Notes: generated from the sequence alone by a model not told the origin. DNA of 64,000 nucleotides from Sideroxydans sp. (GCA_028710605.1 JAQTTU010000002.1:367613-431612); one strand, 5' to 3'; positions 31,335 through 41,410 are shown, counted from the first letter of the stretch. Made by a program: numbers and translations.

Positions 31335-32785
31335 TGTTTTTCAAAGACCTCAGCCTGCGCTACAAGATACCGTTGCGCATTGCCGCGCTGGCAACCGGTA
31401 CGGCGTTTTTGCTGGCCTCGACGCTGGTCTATCGCGACAGCAAGGATTTGCGCAACAACCTGATCGAAAATGCCGAAAAAATGGGGCGGGTGATCGCGGG
31501 CATGCTGGTCGAGCCCATGCTGCACGACGACGTGTGGCGCGTGTTTGAAATTATCAGCACCCCGTTCAAGTATCCCGAAACCAATTCCAAAGATTTGAAC
31601 GACGAGTACATTCTGGTGCTGAATGCGTCGAACACCGTGTATGCCTCGACCAAGCCGGAACTTTTTCCGATGCAGAAAGACCCGGCAAGCATTGATCCGC
31701 GTTATGCCGACGTATTGAAAGCGCTGGCGGATGAATCGAGTTCGCTAACCAGGATAGTAGAGCCGCGCCAATACGAAAATATTTTTCTGCTGATCCCAAT
31801 CCATTCGGACGGACATCGTATCGGCACGCTGGTGATGAGCTATTCCAACTTTCCTTTCATCGAACATTTTCTCACCCTGACCCGGGATGCCGCCATCATC
31901 ACTTTGCTGGTGCTCGCATTTCTGCTGCCGCTGGGCGTGTATTGGGGGCACAAAATGGCGGTGCCTTTGGTGCAACTTTCCGACGTGATGCGCAATATCA
32001 CGCCCACCCTGCCCGAGTCCGACGAAATCAAAATTTACGAATCCGGCGACGAGATCGGCCAGCTGGGCAAAGCGTTCAAACGCATGCTGGTCGAGCTGAA
32101 AGAGAAGGAGCAACTGCAACAGCATGTCATCGCTTCGGACCGGCTGGCCGCTATCGGACGGCTGACTGCGGGCATCGCGCACGAAATTAACAATCCGCTG
32201 GGCGGCATGCTGAATGCCATCAGCACTTTCAAGAAGCACGGCGTGCAGGATCCGTTTACCCTGAAAACTTTTTCGATACTGGAGCGCGGCCTGATCCAGA
32301 TCAAGGAAACCGTGGCGGCCTTGTTGGTGGAAGCCAAGGCGCGCAGTCGACCGTTCGACCACAACGACATCGAAGACATCTGCACGCTGATGCAGTCCGG
32401 TGTGCAAGCGAAGCTGGTCAATTTCACCCGCGATTGCGAGTTTGTCGATACGCAATCCATCCCTTCCACGCTGGCGCGCCAGGTCATCATCAATTTGCTG
32501 CTGAATGCCATTCATGCCACGCAGCAATACGGCCATGTCAACCTGCGTATCCGGCGCGAAGGCGACGCTCTGATGATCGTTGTAAGTAACGACGGCTCCT
32601 ATATTCCGCCGGAAAAAATTGCCTATCTGTTCGAGCCGTTCACTTCGCTGGGCGAGAACGGCAGCGGACTTGGGCTGTGGGTGGTTTACCAGATCGTGCA
32701 GCAGTTGGGTGGCTCCATCAACGTGCACAGCGAGCTGAATGAAACGATGTTTACGGTGCAAATACCTTTGCAGGAAACGACATGA
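31331..32785 (+). CDS. Sensor histidine kinase of the three-component system
   Basis: A 484-residue kinase with membrane helices at about 14-33 and 187-206 around a periplasmic domain, a HAMP linker, then the phospho-acceptor H284 in GIAHEINNPLGG and an ATPase domain (NLLLNAIHAT, NGSGLGLWVV). The start (ATGATG) overlaps the binding-protein stop. The periplasmic part would read the ligand state of the binding protein, and the phosphate would go to the sigma-54 activator that follows. AioS is the closest described arrangement. Confidence 0.9.
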   Translation: MMFFKDLSLRYKIPLRIAALATGTAFLLASTLVYRDSKDLRNNLIENAEKMGRVIAGMLVEPMLHDDVWRVFEIISTPFKYPETNSKDLNDEYILVLNASNTVYASTKPELFPMQKDPASIDPRYADVLKALADESSSLTRIVEPRQYENIFLLIPIHSDGHRIGTLVMSYSNFPFIEHFLTLTRDAAIITLLVLAFLLPLGVYWGHKMAVPLVQLSDVMRNITPTLPESDEIKIYESGDEIGQLGKAFKRMLVELKEKEQLQQHVIASDRLAAIGRLTAGIAHEINNPLGGMLNAISTFKKHGVQDPFTLKTFSILERGLIQIKETVAALLVEAKARSRPFDHNDIEDICTLMQSGVQAKLVNFTRDCEFVDTQSIPSTLARQVIINLLLNAIHATQQYGHVNLRIRREGDALMIVVSNDGSYIPPEKIAYLFEPFTSLGENGSGLGLWVVYQIVQQLGGSINVHSELNETMFTVQIPLQETT

Positions 32786-32792
32786 GGCAGCC

Positions 32793-34184
32793 ATGAAAGA
32801 TGATGTAATACCGCTGGTTTGTTTGATCGAAGACGACGAGATCATGGGCGAGTCGTTATACGACCGCTTCTCGCTGGAAGGCTTCAGGATCGAATGGCAG
32901 CGCACCGGCAAGGACGGCTTGCGCGCGATCCGCAGCAAAAACTACGACCTGATTATCAGCGACATCCATTTGCCCGACGTGAGCGGCGAAGAAGTGTTTA
33001 TGCAGTTGCTGGCCGAAAAGCGCCTGCTGCCGCCGTTCATTTTCATCACCGGCTACGGTTCGATTGATCGCGCGGTGCGCTTGCTCAAACTGGGCGCAAC
33101 CGACTACATCAGCAAACCTTTCGATCTGGATCAATTGGTCGAAAAGGCTCACATGCTGTGCCCGATGCAAATGGGCGATGTCGCTCCAGGGGAGGCGATT
33201 GTTGATGCGCTGGGCATTTCCCCGGCCATCCGCGCCATCGAGCATTCCATTCCGCGCCTCGCCAAACTCGCCAGCACCATTCTCATCACCGGCGAATCCG
33301 GGGTCGGCAAAGAACATGTGGCGCAGCTCATTCACCGTCATGCGCGCACCACGCCCGAAGCGCCGTTTGTCGCGGTCAGCGGCGGCGCGATCACGGAAAG
33401 CCTGCTCGAATCCGAGCTGTTCGGGCACGAGAAAGGCTCGTTCACCGGCGCGGCCAAAGCGCGCAAAGGCGTGTTCGAACAGGCGCACGGCGGCACGCTG
33501 TTCCTCGATGAGATCGGCGAAATGTCGCTGGCCATGCAGGTCAAACTGCTGCGCGTGATCCAGGAGCGCAGCATCGTCCGCGTCGGCGGCGAAACGCCCA
33601 TTCCGGTGGACGTGCGGCTGATTTGCGCCACCAACCGCGACTTGAAAAAAATGGTCGAGGAAGGCACTTTCCGCGAAGACTTGTATTACCGCATTCACGT
33701 GATCCGGCTGCGCATCCCGCCGCTGCGCGAACGCAAGGAAGACATTCTGTGGTTCGCCAACCTGTTCCTGAAGCAATGCGCGCAACTGAGCAAGGAAACC
33801 CATCTCATTTCGCCCGCTGCCGAACGCGCGCTGCTCGAATACGACTGGCCGGGAAACTTGCGCGAACTCAAGCACAGCGTGGAGCGTGCCTGCATTCTTT
33901 CCAATAACCAGATGCTTGAAAACGATGCGTTCTTCGATGAAGGCTTCATGAATTCCGCCCACGCGCAGGAAGCTGCCGACATGTCGCCGGGCGACGGTAC
34001 GCTGAACCATTACCTGCGCGATTGCGAGCGCAAATTTATCGTGCAGGCGCTGGAAAACAATCACTGGCATTTCGGCAATACCGCAACTGCGCTCGGCATC
34101 AGCCGCAAGAATCTGTGGGAGAAAATGAAGAAGCTCGACATCCATGCGGACAAACATGTCGTCGATTCGTTGAATAAACCTTGA
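32793..34184 (+). CDS. NtrC-family sigma-54-dependent response regulator
   Basis: A 463-residue protein: receiver domain (IEDDE, phospho-acceptor Asp in LIISDIHLP, Lys in YISKPFD), an AAA+ domain with Walker A GESGVGKE, GSFTGA for contact with sigma-54, Walker B GGTLFLDEIGE and an arginine finger region, and a C-terminal Fis-type helix (NTATALGISRKNLWEKM). It starts 7 bases after the kinase stop. Two sigma-54-like promoters lie 3-4 kb away, in front of mtoD and moeB, so it may control the iron-oxidation genes and its own operon. Confidence 0.92.
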   Translation: MKDDVIPLVCLIEDDEIMGESLYDRFSLEGFRIEWQRTGKDGLRAIRSKNYDLIISDIHLPDVSGEEVFMQLLAEKRLLPPFIFITGYGSIDRAVRLLKLGATDYISKPFDLDQLVEKAHMLCPMQMGDVAPGEAIVDALGISPAIRAIEHSIPRLAKLASTILITGESGVGKEHVAQLIHRHARTTPEAPFVAVSGGAITESLLESELFGHEKGSFTGAAKARKGVFEQAHGGTLFLDEIGEMSLAMQVKLLRVIQERSIVRVGGETPIPVDVRLICATNRDLKKMVEEGTFREDLYYRIHVIRLRIPPLRERKEDILWFANLFLKQCAQLSKETHLISPAAERALLEYDWPGNLRELKHSVERACILSNNQMLENDAFFDEGFMNSAHAQEAADMSPGDGTLNHYLRDCERKFIVQALENNHWHFGNTATALGISRKNLWEKMKKLDIHADKHVVDSLNKP

Positions 34185-34233
34185 AACGGCAGTGAAGATG
34201 AATACGCTGCTGCTTCATAACGTTGTGCTGTCT

Positions 34234-34290
34234 TTGTAGGTGCGAATTTATTCGCACTCGTTGGGCGTGCGAATAAATTCGCACCTACAA
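34234..34290. repeat. Fold-back repeat family B, copy 5
   Basis: TTTGTAGGTGCGAATTTATT with the complementary arm AATAAATTCGCACCTACAAA, between the convergent regulator gene and moaA. Confidence 0.88.
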
Positions 34291-34350
34291 ATACTCCAAC
34301 TGCGGTTTTTGGGATCAATGAAGGGTGCGGGGCGCGCGCCCGGCGGCAGT

Positions 34351-35415
34351 TCAACCGCCGATATAAAACATTTCCACTTTGCTGTGCGTGCCGGCGCTTG
34401 CCGTATGGCGCAACTGCGAATAGCGGTCATCGCGTTTGCTCCAGCTATCGGCAATCAGGTTGGCGAGTGTGCCGTCACCTGCGCCATCCCGCAACGGGCC
34501 GCGCAAATCCAGACCATCGCTTGCGAACAGGCAGTTGTGCAGTTTGCCGTCGGTGGACAAGCGGGCGCGGCTGCATGCGTGACAGAACGCCTGTGTGACC
34601 GAAGCGATCACGCCGATCTCGCCGCCGCCGTCGGCGTAACGCCAGCGTTCCGCCACTTCGCCGCTGTAATTCGCATCGAGCTGTTGCAGCGGAAAACTTT
34701 TTGCGATGCGGTCGAGGATTTCGCGCGCCGGGACGACATCGTCCATGCGCCAGCCGTTGCTGCTGCCGACATCCATGTATTCGATAAAGCGCAGCACGAT
34801 GCCGCTGTGGCGGAAGTGTGCGGCCATCGCCGCGATCTCGTGCTCGTTCACGCCGCGCTTGACCACCATGTTGACCTTGACCGGCTTCAAGCCTGCGGCC
34901 TGCGCGGCTTCTATGCCCGCCAGCACGGCGGACACGGGCACATCGGAATCGCTCATGCGGCGGAAAGTGGCATCGCTCAAGCCGTCCAGGCTGACCGTCA
35001 CGCGATTCAGACCGGCATCTTTTAGCGCTTGCGCCTTGCGCGCCAGCAGCACGGCGTTGGTGGTCAGCGCGATCTCGGGCGCTGCACCATCCGGCGTTTG
35101 CAGGCGGGCGAGTTTTTCGACGAGGCGTTCGATGCCGCGCCGCAACAACGGCTCGCCCCCGGTCAGGCGGATCTTGTTCACGCCGAGGCTGACGAACAGG
35201 CGCGCGAGGCGCTCGATTTCCTCGAAGGTGAGCAATGCGTTTCGTGCGAGGTGGGGGTGGTTGTCGTCGAATACTTCGCGCGGCATGCAATAGGTGCAGC
35301 GCAGGTTGCAGCGGTCGGTGACCGAGATGCGCAAGTCGCGCAGCGGGCGCTGCAAGCGGTCTTGCAGCGGCAACGCGTAGTCGCGCGGCACTTCAAAATT
35401 ACGGTGGTCCGCCAT
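34351..35415 (-). CDS. moaA: GTP 3',8-cyclase
   Basis: A 354-residue radical SAM enzyme with the cluster motif CNLRCTYC near residue 37, [12 protein letters not shown], the second iron-sulfur site with FCHACSR and a later Cys, and the conserved C-terminal Gly-Gly. It makes the first intermediate of molybdenum cofactor from GTP. The ATG is 6 bases after tatC, so it belongs to a tatABC-moaA operon and not to the main moa run. Confidence 0.95.
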   Translation of the reverse strand: MADHRNFEVPRDYALPLQDRLQRPLRDLRISVTDRCNLRCTYCMPREVFDDNHPHLARNALLTFEEIERLARLFVSLGVNKIRLTGGEPLLRRGIERLVEKLARLQTPDGAAPEIALTTNAVLLARKAQALKDAGLNRVTVSLDGLSDATFRRMSDSDVPVSAVLAGIEAAQAAGLKPVKVNMVVKRGVNEHEIAAMAAHFRHSGIVLRFIEYMDVGSSNGWRMDDVVPAREILDRIAKSFPLQQLDANYSGEVAERWRYADGGGEIGVIASVTQAFCHACSRARLSTDGKLHNCLFASDGLDLRGPLRDGAGDGTLANLIADSWSKRDDRYSQLRHTASAGTHSKVEMFYIGG

Positions 35416-35421
35416 CGGGCG

Positions 35422-36147
35422 CTACTTGGCGGCTGATGGCCGCATCCGGCTGCCGACGACGACTCCGGCCTCGTACAGCAGCCACATCGGGATCGCCAGC
35501 ATGCATTGCGAGATGACATCCGGCGGAGTCAGCACCGCACCGACGATGAACGCGCCGACGATGACGTAGGGGCGCGCTTCGCGCAATTTTTCGACGCTGA
35601 CCACGCCCATGCGCACCAGCACCACGACCACCACCGGCACTTGGAACGACACGCCGAAGGCCATGAACATGCCCATCACGAAGCCGAGATATTTTTCGAT
35701 GTCGGTCATCACCGCCACCCCTGCGGGCGCTGCGGCGATCACAAAACCGAACACCGCCGGGAACACTAGGAAATAGGCGAAGGCCATACCCGCCAGAAAC
35801 AGCAGCACGCTGGACAGGATGACCGGGAACAGGAATTTCTTTTCGTGCGCATATAAACCCGGCGCGACGAACTTCCACATTTGCAGCAGGATGTAGGGCA
35901 GGGTAATCAGGAACGCGGCCATCATCGCCACCTTGAGCGGCACGAAGAACGGCGTGGTCACGTCGGTGGCGATCATCTGCGTGCCGTGCGGCAGCTTGGC
36001 CAGCAGCGGGCGCGCCAGCAGCGTATATAAATCCGAAGCCCACGGAAACAGGCCGAGAAACACCAGCAGAAACGCGACCAGAGAATGGGTGATGCGGGTG
36101 CGCAGCTCGATCAGATGCGTGATGAGGGTTTGATGTTGGGCGTTCAC
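35422..36147 (-). CDS. tatC: Sec-independent protein translocase TatC
   Basis: A 241-residue protein with six membrane helices. HLIELRTRITHSL at the N terminus and PFFVPLKVAMMAAF are typical TatC stretches. It forms the substrate receptor of the Tat export machine, which handles folded cofactor-containing proteins such as molybdoenzymes. It starts with GTG overlapping the tatB stop by four bases. moaA follows closely. Confidence 0.94.
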   Translation of the reverse strand: MNAQHQTLITHLIELRTRITHSLVAFLLVFLGLFPWASDLYTLLARPLLAKLPHGTQMIATDVTTPFFVPLKVAMMAAFLITLPYILLQMWKFVAPGLYAHEKKFLFPVILSSVLLFLAGMAFAYFLVFPAVFGFVIAAAPAGVAVMTDIEKYLGFVMGMFMAFGVSFQVPVVVVVLVRMGVVSVEKLREARPYVIVGAFIVGAVLTPPDVISQCMLAIPMWLLYEAGVVVGSRMRPSAAK

Positions 36148-36503
36148 GGTTGGGCGGGCGGCAAGGGAGGATTGACGGGCGTTGCGACGGAGGGGGCGGC
36201 TTCAGGCTGCGGCTTGTCCGGCGCATGTTCCATTTGTCGCACTTCGCGGTTGATGTCGGTATCGACCTGCTGCATGGAACGCTCCAGCGCATCGGCCTCG
36301 GCCTTGATCTTGCGCTCCATCGCGCGCAGCTCTTCCACTTCCATGCTGCTGTTCACTTCCTGCTTGATCTGGTTGACGTAGCGTTGCAGCTTGCCCCACA
36401 TCCGGCCCAGCGTGCGCGCCACCTGCGGCAAACGCTCGGGGCCGATGACCACCAGCGCCACCACCATGATGACCAGTATTTCCGAAAAATTGACTTCGAA
36501 CAT
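36144..36503 (-). CDS. tatB: Sec-independent protein translocase TatB
   Basis: A 119-residue protein with one N-terminal helix (FEVNFSEILVIMVVALVV), the GPERLP hinge and a long charged amphipathic and coiled region, then a Pro-rich tail. This is the usual TatB layout. The start is the ATG at 36503; a TTG one codon earlier is less likely. Confidence 0.92.
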   Translation of the reverse strand: MFEVNFSEILVIMVVALVVIGPERLPQVARTLGRMWGKLQRYVNQIKQEVNSSMEVEELRAMERKIKAEADALERSMQQVDTDINREVRQMEHAPDKPQPEAAPSVATPVNPPLPPAQP

Positions 36504-36531
36504 CAATCAACCTCTGTTGTCAGCAAACCCA

Positions 36532-36750
36532 TCAGGCTTTGCTATGCGTGTGGCTTTTGACTTCGCCTTCGACCACTTGCCCGTCGTCGCGCAACTGCTT
36601 GGGGGAAGCGTCATCGCCTTTCATGCCGTCCTTGAAGCCTTTGACCGCCGCGCCCAGATCGCTGCCGATACCGCGCAGTTTGCTCGTGCCGAACACCAGC
36701 ACCACCACCAGCAACACGATCAACCAATGCCAAATACTGAACGAACCCAT
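36532..36750 (-). CDS. tatA: Sec-independent protein translocase TatA
   Basis: A 72-residue protein: [20 protein letters not shown] helix, then [23 protein letters not shown], the signature TatA amphipathic helix. AGGAGAGAG precedes the ATG. It opens the tatABC-moaA operon. Confidence 0.94.
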   Translation of the reverse strand: MGSFSIWHWLIVLLVVVLVFGTSKLRGIGSDLGAAVKGFKDGMKGDDASPKQLRDDGQVVEGEVKSHTHSKA

Positions 36751-36823
36751 TGCTCTCTCCTGTAAATATATTTTTTAAAAACCTCAAAACAGCATGCGAG
36801 TCATCAGCAAATATTGAGCCAGA

Positions 36824-36872
36824 TTGTAGGTCGGGCTTTAGCCCGACGTGTCGGGTTAAAACCCGACCTACA
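36824..36872. repeat. Fold-back repeat family A, copy 3
   Basis: TTGTAGGTCGGGCTTTAGCC with CGACGTGTCGGGTTAAAACC and CGACCTACA, between tatA and apbC. Confidence 0.88.
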
Positions 36873-36884
36873 TGTTTCGGCACA

Positions 36885-37979
36885 TCAAGTGTTCTGCACC
36901 ACGATCTTGGGGAACGCCGCGCTGTGATCCTGCGCCATGTCGGCAATCTTCACTGCAATGCGCCGTGCCATTTGTTTGTACACTTTGGCAAGCTTGCCAT
37001 CGGGGTCGGCCACCACGGTCGGCGTGCCGGAGTCGGCCTGTTCGCGGATGCGGATGTCCAGCGGCAAGCCGCCGAGGAATTCGGTGTTGTAATCCGCGCA
37101 CATTTTCGCGCCGCCGCCCGCGCCGAAGATATGTTCTTCGTGGCCGCAGTTGGAACAGATGTGGGTGCTCATGTTTTCCACGACACCGACGATCTTGATG
37201 CCGACCTTCTCGAACATTTTGAGTCCCTTGCGCGCATCCAGCAGCGCGATGTCTTGCGGCGTGGTGACGATGACCGCACCGGTCACCGGCACTTTTTGCG
37301 CCAGCGTCAGTTGCACATCGCCGGTGCCCGGCGGCAAATCCACCACCAGATAATCGAGGTTGTCCCAGTTGGTCTGGTGCAGCAATTGTTCCAACGCCTG
37401 CGTCACCATCGGGCCGCGCCACACCATGGGCGTGTCGATGTCGTTGATGAGGAAGCCGATGGACATGGCCTGCAAACCGTGGCTCAGCATCGGTTGCATG
37501 CTCTTGCCGTCCAGCGATTCCGGCTGGCCGCTGATGCCCAGCATGGTGGGTTGCGACGGGCCGTAGATGTCGGCATCCAGCATGCCCACGCGCGCGCCTT
37601 CGGCGGCCAGCGCCAGCGCCAGATTGACGGCGGTGGTGGATTTGCCCACGCCGCCTTTGCCCGATGCCACGGCGATAATATTCTTCACGCCCTCCACCAG
37701 CTTCACGCCGCGCTGCACCGCATGCGGCACGACTTTGCTGCTCACGCTGACGCTGATTTTGCCCACACCCGGCAAGGCCGATTTGAGCTGCGCTTCCACC
37801 ATCGCGCGAATTTCGTCCCACACGCTTTTCGCCGGATAGCCGAGCGAAATATCCAGCGCCACATCGCTGCCGCTGACTTTAATGTTCTTCACGGATTTGC
37901 CGCTGACGAAGTCTTTTTTGGTGTTGGGGTCGATCAGATTTTTCAATGCGCTTTGTACATCGACATCGGTGAAACTCAT
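36885..37979 (-). CDS. apbC: Iron-sulfur cluster carrier ATPase (ApbC/Mrp)
   Basis: A 364-residue Mrp/NBP35-type protein. An N-terminal DUF59/MIP18-like domain (about 1-90) is followed by the deviant Walker A SGKGGVGKST, DADIYGPSQP and DLPPGTGDVQLTL, and the cluster-binding CSNC. It carries and delivers [4Fe-4S] clusters in the cytoplasm. The start ATG-AGT is chosen because AGGAG sits 6 bases upstream. It stands alone on the minus strand. Confidence 0.93.
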   Translation of the reverse strand: MSFTDVDVQSALKNLIDPNTKKDFVSGKSVKNIKVSGSDVALDISLGYPAKSVWDEIRAMVEAQLKSALPGVGKISVSVSSKVVPHAVQRGVKLVEGVKNIIAVASGKGGVGKSTTAVNLALALAAEGARVGMLDADIYGPSQPTMLGISGQPESLDGKSMQPMLSHGLQAMSIGFLINDIDTPMVWRGPMVTQALEQLLHQTNWDNLDYLVVDLPPGTGDVQLTLAQKVPVTGAVIVTTPQDIALLDARKGLKMFEKVGIKIVGVVENMSTHICSNCGHEEHIFGAGGGAKMCADYNTEFLGGLPLDIRIREQADSGTPTVVADPDGKLAKVYKQMARRIAVKIADMAQDHSAAFPKIVVQNT

Positions 37980-38194
37980 CATGCTCTCCTGCAAAATATA
38001 TCGTGGGGGACGGATTCTAAACTAAACGGGGCATACAAAGACATGACTGTATATGCGGGCAATTTGGCGCGCAGTCCGGCCGACAGCGCGGGGAAGGCTG
38101 CCGAGCCTTAATCCATGCCGCTCGCGGGGCGGTTGCGCGGTCTGGGGCAGGGTGTCGTGTGCTATTCTTGGCGCAACCAAACTTGAGTCTTCCC

Positions 38195-40117
38195 ATGAAA
38201 TACAAATTGCTTTTTTTGCTGCTGCTGGCGCAGTCGGAGTGCGCACTGGCCGACCAGGAAAGCGATTTTCGCGCGGCGCGCGATGCGTTTCGTATCGGCA
38301 ACATTGCGCGCCTGGATGCGGCGGCGGCGCGCCTCAAGGATTCTCCGCTGGAACCTTACGTCAGCTATTACCAGTTGCGCATGCGCTGGAGCGACAAAAA
38401 CAGCGCGCCGATCAAGGCGTTTCTGGCGCGCAGCGACGAATCTCCGGTGATCGACCAGTTTCGCGGCGAATGGCTCAAATATCTGGGCAAGCAAGAGCGC
38501 TGGGCCGAGTTTGAGCAAGAGTATCCGCACCTCGTCAAAGGCGACGACGAACTGACTTGCTACGCCTTGCAGATGCGCCGCAGAAGCGACGAGGCGGGCG
38601 CGCTGGCCGAGGCGCGCAAGCTGTGGTTCAGCGGCGAGGAAATGCCGGAAAGTTGCGTGCCGCTGTTCGCGGCGGCACTGAAACAGGGGGTTATCGCCGA
38701 AGCCGATATTTGGCAACGCATGCGCATGGCGCTGGAACGCGGCAACACTTCGCTGGCAAAAAAGTTCATCAAGGATTTGCCCAAGGCGCAGCAGTTTCCG
38801 GCGGCGGAGTTGGGCAGTGCCGCCAGCAATCCGCGCCGCTATCTGGAGAAAACCAAATTCGACAAAGCGGGCATGGGCAGGCGCACGGCGGCCTTGTTCG
38901 CCTTGCAGCGGCTGGCCAGGCAATCGCCGGAAATGGCCTACGCGCGCTGGGAAATAATCGGAAAAAATTTCGGCGAGGAAGAACAGCGCTATTTTTTCAG
39001 CTGGCTGGGATTCGCCGGGGCGTTGGCGCATGACGAACGCGCGCTGGGCTGGTTTGCGGTGGCGGGAGATGAAGCGCTGACCCCCAAACAACGTGCTTGG
39101 CGCGCGCGCGCCGCGTTGCGCGCCGGGGATTGGCACGAAGTGTGGGAAAGCGTCAATGCCATGCAGCCGCAGCAGCAAAGCGAAGGCGCGTGGCGTTACT
39201 GGAAGGGGCGCGCGCTCAAGGCGTTGGGACGGACGGCGGATGCCGAAGAGTTGTTTGCCAAACTCGGCAGCGAGTACAATTTTTACGGACAGCTCGCCGC
39301 CGAAGAGCTGGGCGGCGCACCCGGTGCGGGTATGATTTCGGCGAGTTTTCAGGCGAGCGATGCCGAGATCGAAGCCGTGCAAGCGCAACCGGCGATACAG
39401 CGCACGCTGCTGCTATACGAAATGGATTTCCGTGCCGAAGCCGCGAAAGAATGGGCGTGGGCGACGCGCAATTTCAGCGACCGGCAATTGCTGGTCGCCG
39501 CCGAAGTGGCCAAGCGCAACCGCATGTACGACCGTTCGATCAACGCGGCGGACAGAACGGTGAGCCTGCACGATTTCAATTTGCGTTATCCCGCGCCGTA
39601 CCGCGAGGCGATGCAGACTGATCTGCAAAAAAACAGTCTGGAAGAAGCGTGGGTCTATGGCCTGATGCGGCAGGAGAGCCGTTTTACCGTGGGCGCAAAG
39701 TCCGATGTCGGTGCCGCCGGAATCATGCAGATCATGCCTTCCACCGCGCGCTGGGCGGCCAAGCGCATGGGCATGAAAGGCTACCGCAAAGGCCTCATCC
39801 ACCAGTTGGACGTGAACATTACGCTGGGCACGTATTACATGAAAACGGTGTACAGCCAGTTCAATGAAAATCCGGTACTGGCTTCCGCCGCCTACAATGC
39901 CGGACCGGGCCGGGCGCGCCAGTGGCGCGGCACGAAACCGCTGGAGGGCGCGATCTATGTCGAGACCATCCCCTTCGACGAAACGCGCGACTACGTGAAA
40001 AAGGTAATGAGCAACACCATTTATTATTCCAAGCTGTTCGGGCAAACCTCGCAATCGCTCAAACAGAGGATGGGTACTATCGAAGCGAAAAAACAGGCAA
40101 CTGCGGATGAGCAATAA
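38195..40117 (+). CDS. slt: Soluble lytic murein transglycosylase
   Basis: A 640-residue periplasmic enzyme: signal peptide (MKYKLLFLLLLAQSECALA), a long alpha-superhelical part and a C-terminal lysozyme-like domain with the catalytic Glu in GLMRQESRF, followed by GAAGIMQIMPSTA and ASAAYNAGPGRA. It cuts the glycan strands of peptidoglycan. The 3' end overlaps cca by 11 bases. Confidence 0.93.
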   Translation: MKYKLLFLLLLAQSECALADQESDFRAARDAFRIGNIARLDAAAARLKDSPLEPYVSYYQLRMRWSDKNSAPIKAFLARSDESPVIDQFRGEWLKYLGKQERWAEFEQEYPHLVKGDDELTCYALQMRRRSDEAGALAEARKLWFSGEEMPESCVPLFAAALKQGVIAEADIWQRMRMALERGNTSLAKKFIKDLPKAQQFPAAELGSAASNPRRYLEKTKFDKAGMGRRTAALFALQRLARQSPEMAYARWEIIGKNFGEEEQRYFFSWLGFAGALAHDERALGWFAVAGDEALTPKQRAWRARAALRAGDWHEVWESVNAMQPQQQSEGAWRYWKGRALKALGRTADAEELFAKLGSEYNFYGQLAAEELGGAPGAGMISASFQASDAEIEAVQAQPAIQRTLLLYEMDFRAEAAKEWAWATRNFSDRQLLVAAEVAKRNRMYDRSINAADRTVSLHDFNLRYPAPYREAMQTDLQKNSLEEAWVYGLMRQESRFTVGAKSDVGAAGIMQIMPSTARWAAKRMGMKGYRKGLIHQLDVNITLGTYYMKTVYSQFNENPVLASAAYNAGPGRARQWRGTKPLEGAIYVETIPFDETRDYVKKVMSNTIYYSKLFGQTSQSLKQRMGTIEAKKQATADEQ

Positions 40118-41336
40118 AGACCTCGACATCTATTGTGTGGGCGGTGCGGTGCGCGACAAGCTGCTCGGCTTGCCGGTGCAGGATCACGACTGGGTGGTGG
40201 TCGGCAGCACGCCTGATGAAATGGTGGCGCGCGGTTTCAAGCCGGTGGGCAGCGACTTTCCGGTGTTCCTGCATCCCGTTACGCACGAGGAATATGCACT
40301 GGCGCGCACCGAGCGCAAAGTGGCGCAGGGCTACAAAGGTTTTACCGTTTTCGCCGCGCCCGATGTCACGCTGGAACAGGATTTGTTGCGCCGCGATTTC
40401 ACCATCAACGCCATCGCGCAGGATAGCGACGGCAAGCTGATTGACCCCTACGGCGGACAAGCCGATTTAAAAGCGGGCGTATTGCGCCACGTGAGCGATG
40501 CGTTCGCCGAAGACCCAGTGCGCATTTTGCGCGCGGCGCGTTTCGTGGCGCGTTTCGGTTTTTCCATCGCGCCGGAAACGCTGACGCTGATGCGCGCCAT
40601 GGTGGACAACGGCGAAGTGGATGCGCTGGTGGCCGAGCGCGTGTGGCAGGAACTGGCGCGCGGCCTGATGGAACAACATCCCTCGCGCTTCTTCACCACG
40701 CTGCGCGAATGCGGCGCGCTGAAAAAAATCCTGCCCGAACTGGATGCCCTGTTCGGCATGGCGCAGACCGCGATCTACCATCCCGAAATCGACTGCGGCA
40801 TCCACGCCATGCTGGTGCTGGACGACACCGCGCGCCACGCCTACCCGCTGGAAGTGCGCTTCGCCGCGCTGGGCCACGACCTCGGCAAAGGCAACACCCC
40901 CGCCGACATCCTGCCGCGCCACATCGGCCACGAAATGCGCAGCGTGGATTTGCTCAAGCCGCTATGCGAACGTTTGCGCGTGCCCGGCGAATGCCGCGAC
41001 CTCGCCCTGCTGGTGGCGCGCTACCACGGCAACATCCACCGCGCCAAAGAACTGCGTCCCGACACCATCGTCAAACTGTTCGACAGCTGCGACCTGTGGC
41101 GCAAACCCGAACGTTTCCCGCTCATCCTGCAAGCCTGCGAGTCCGACGCGCGCGGCCGCACCGGCCACGAGCACGATGCCTATCCGCAAACCGCGTATCT
41201 GCTGGCCTGCGCGCACGCGGCGCAAAGCGTGAAAGCGGGCGACATCGCCAGAGCTTGTCCAGATAAAAATCTCATCGCGGATAAAGTGAGAGAGGCGCGC
41301 ATCGTGGCGGTGGAAAACTATAAGAAAAAAACATAG
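40107..41336 (+). CDS. cca: CCA-adding tRNA nucleotidyltransferase
   Basis: A 409-residue class II enzyme with VGGAVRDKLLG, the metal-binding DHDWVVVG, EYALARTERK and RRDFTINAIA, and an HD-type domain (LGHDLGKG) in the C-terminal half as in E. coli Cca. It repairs or adds the 3' CCA of tRNAs. It is coupled to slt by an 11-base overlap. Confidence 0.94.
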   Translation: MSNKDLDIYCVGGAVRDKLLGLPVQDHDWVVVGSTPDEMVARGFKPVGSDFPVFLHPVTHEEYALARTERKVAQGYKGFTVFAAPDVTLEQDLLRRDFTINAIAQDSDGKLIDPYGGQADLKAGVLRHVSDAFAEDPVRILRAARFVARFGFSIAPETLTLMRAMVDNGEVDALVAERVWQELARGLMEQHPSRFFTTLRECGALKKILPELDALFGMAQTAIYHPEIDCGIHAMLVLDDTARHAYPLEVRFAALGHDLGKGNTPADILPRHIGHEMRSVDLLKPLCERLRVPGECRDLALLVARYHGNIHRAKELRPDTIVKLFDSCDLWRKPERFPLILQACESDARGRTGHEHDAYPQTAYLLACAHAAQSVKAGDIARACPDKNLIADKVREARIVAVENYKKKT

Positions 41337-41410
41337 CCACAGAGAACACAGAGTTCACAGAGATGTCCGCTTCACATCTTTACTCTGTGAGCTCTGTGGT
41401 CTCTGTGGCA
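41337..41410. repeat. Fold-back repeat, family F
   Basis: CCACAGAGAACACAGAGTTC and the complementary arm GAGCTCTGTGGTCTCTGTGG with a central spacer. A partial copy (CCACAGAGACACAGAG) occurs near 44098. A partial family C element (GAAGATGCCCGTC) follows at about 41447. Confidence 0.8.

Noticed and set aside
36750..38111. 453-codon open frame antisense to apbC
   Set aside because: Begins inside a fold-back repeat and lies opposite a well-supported gene; no domain recognised.
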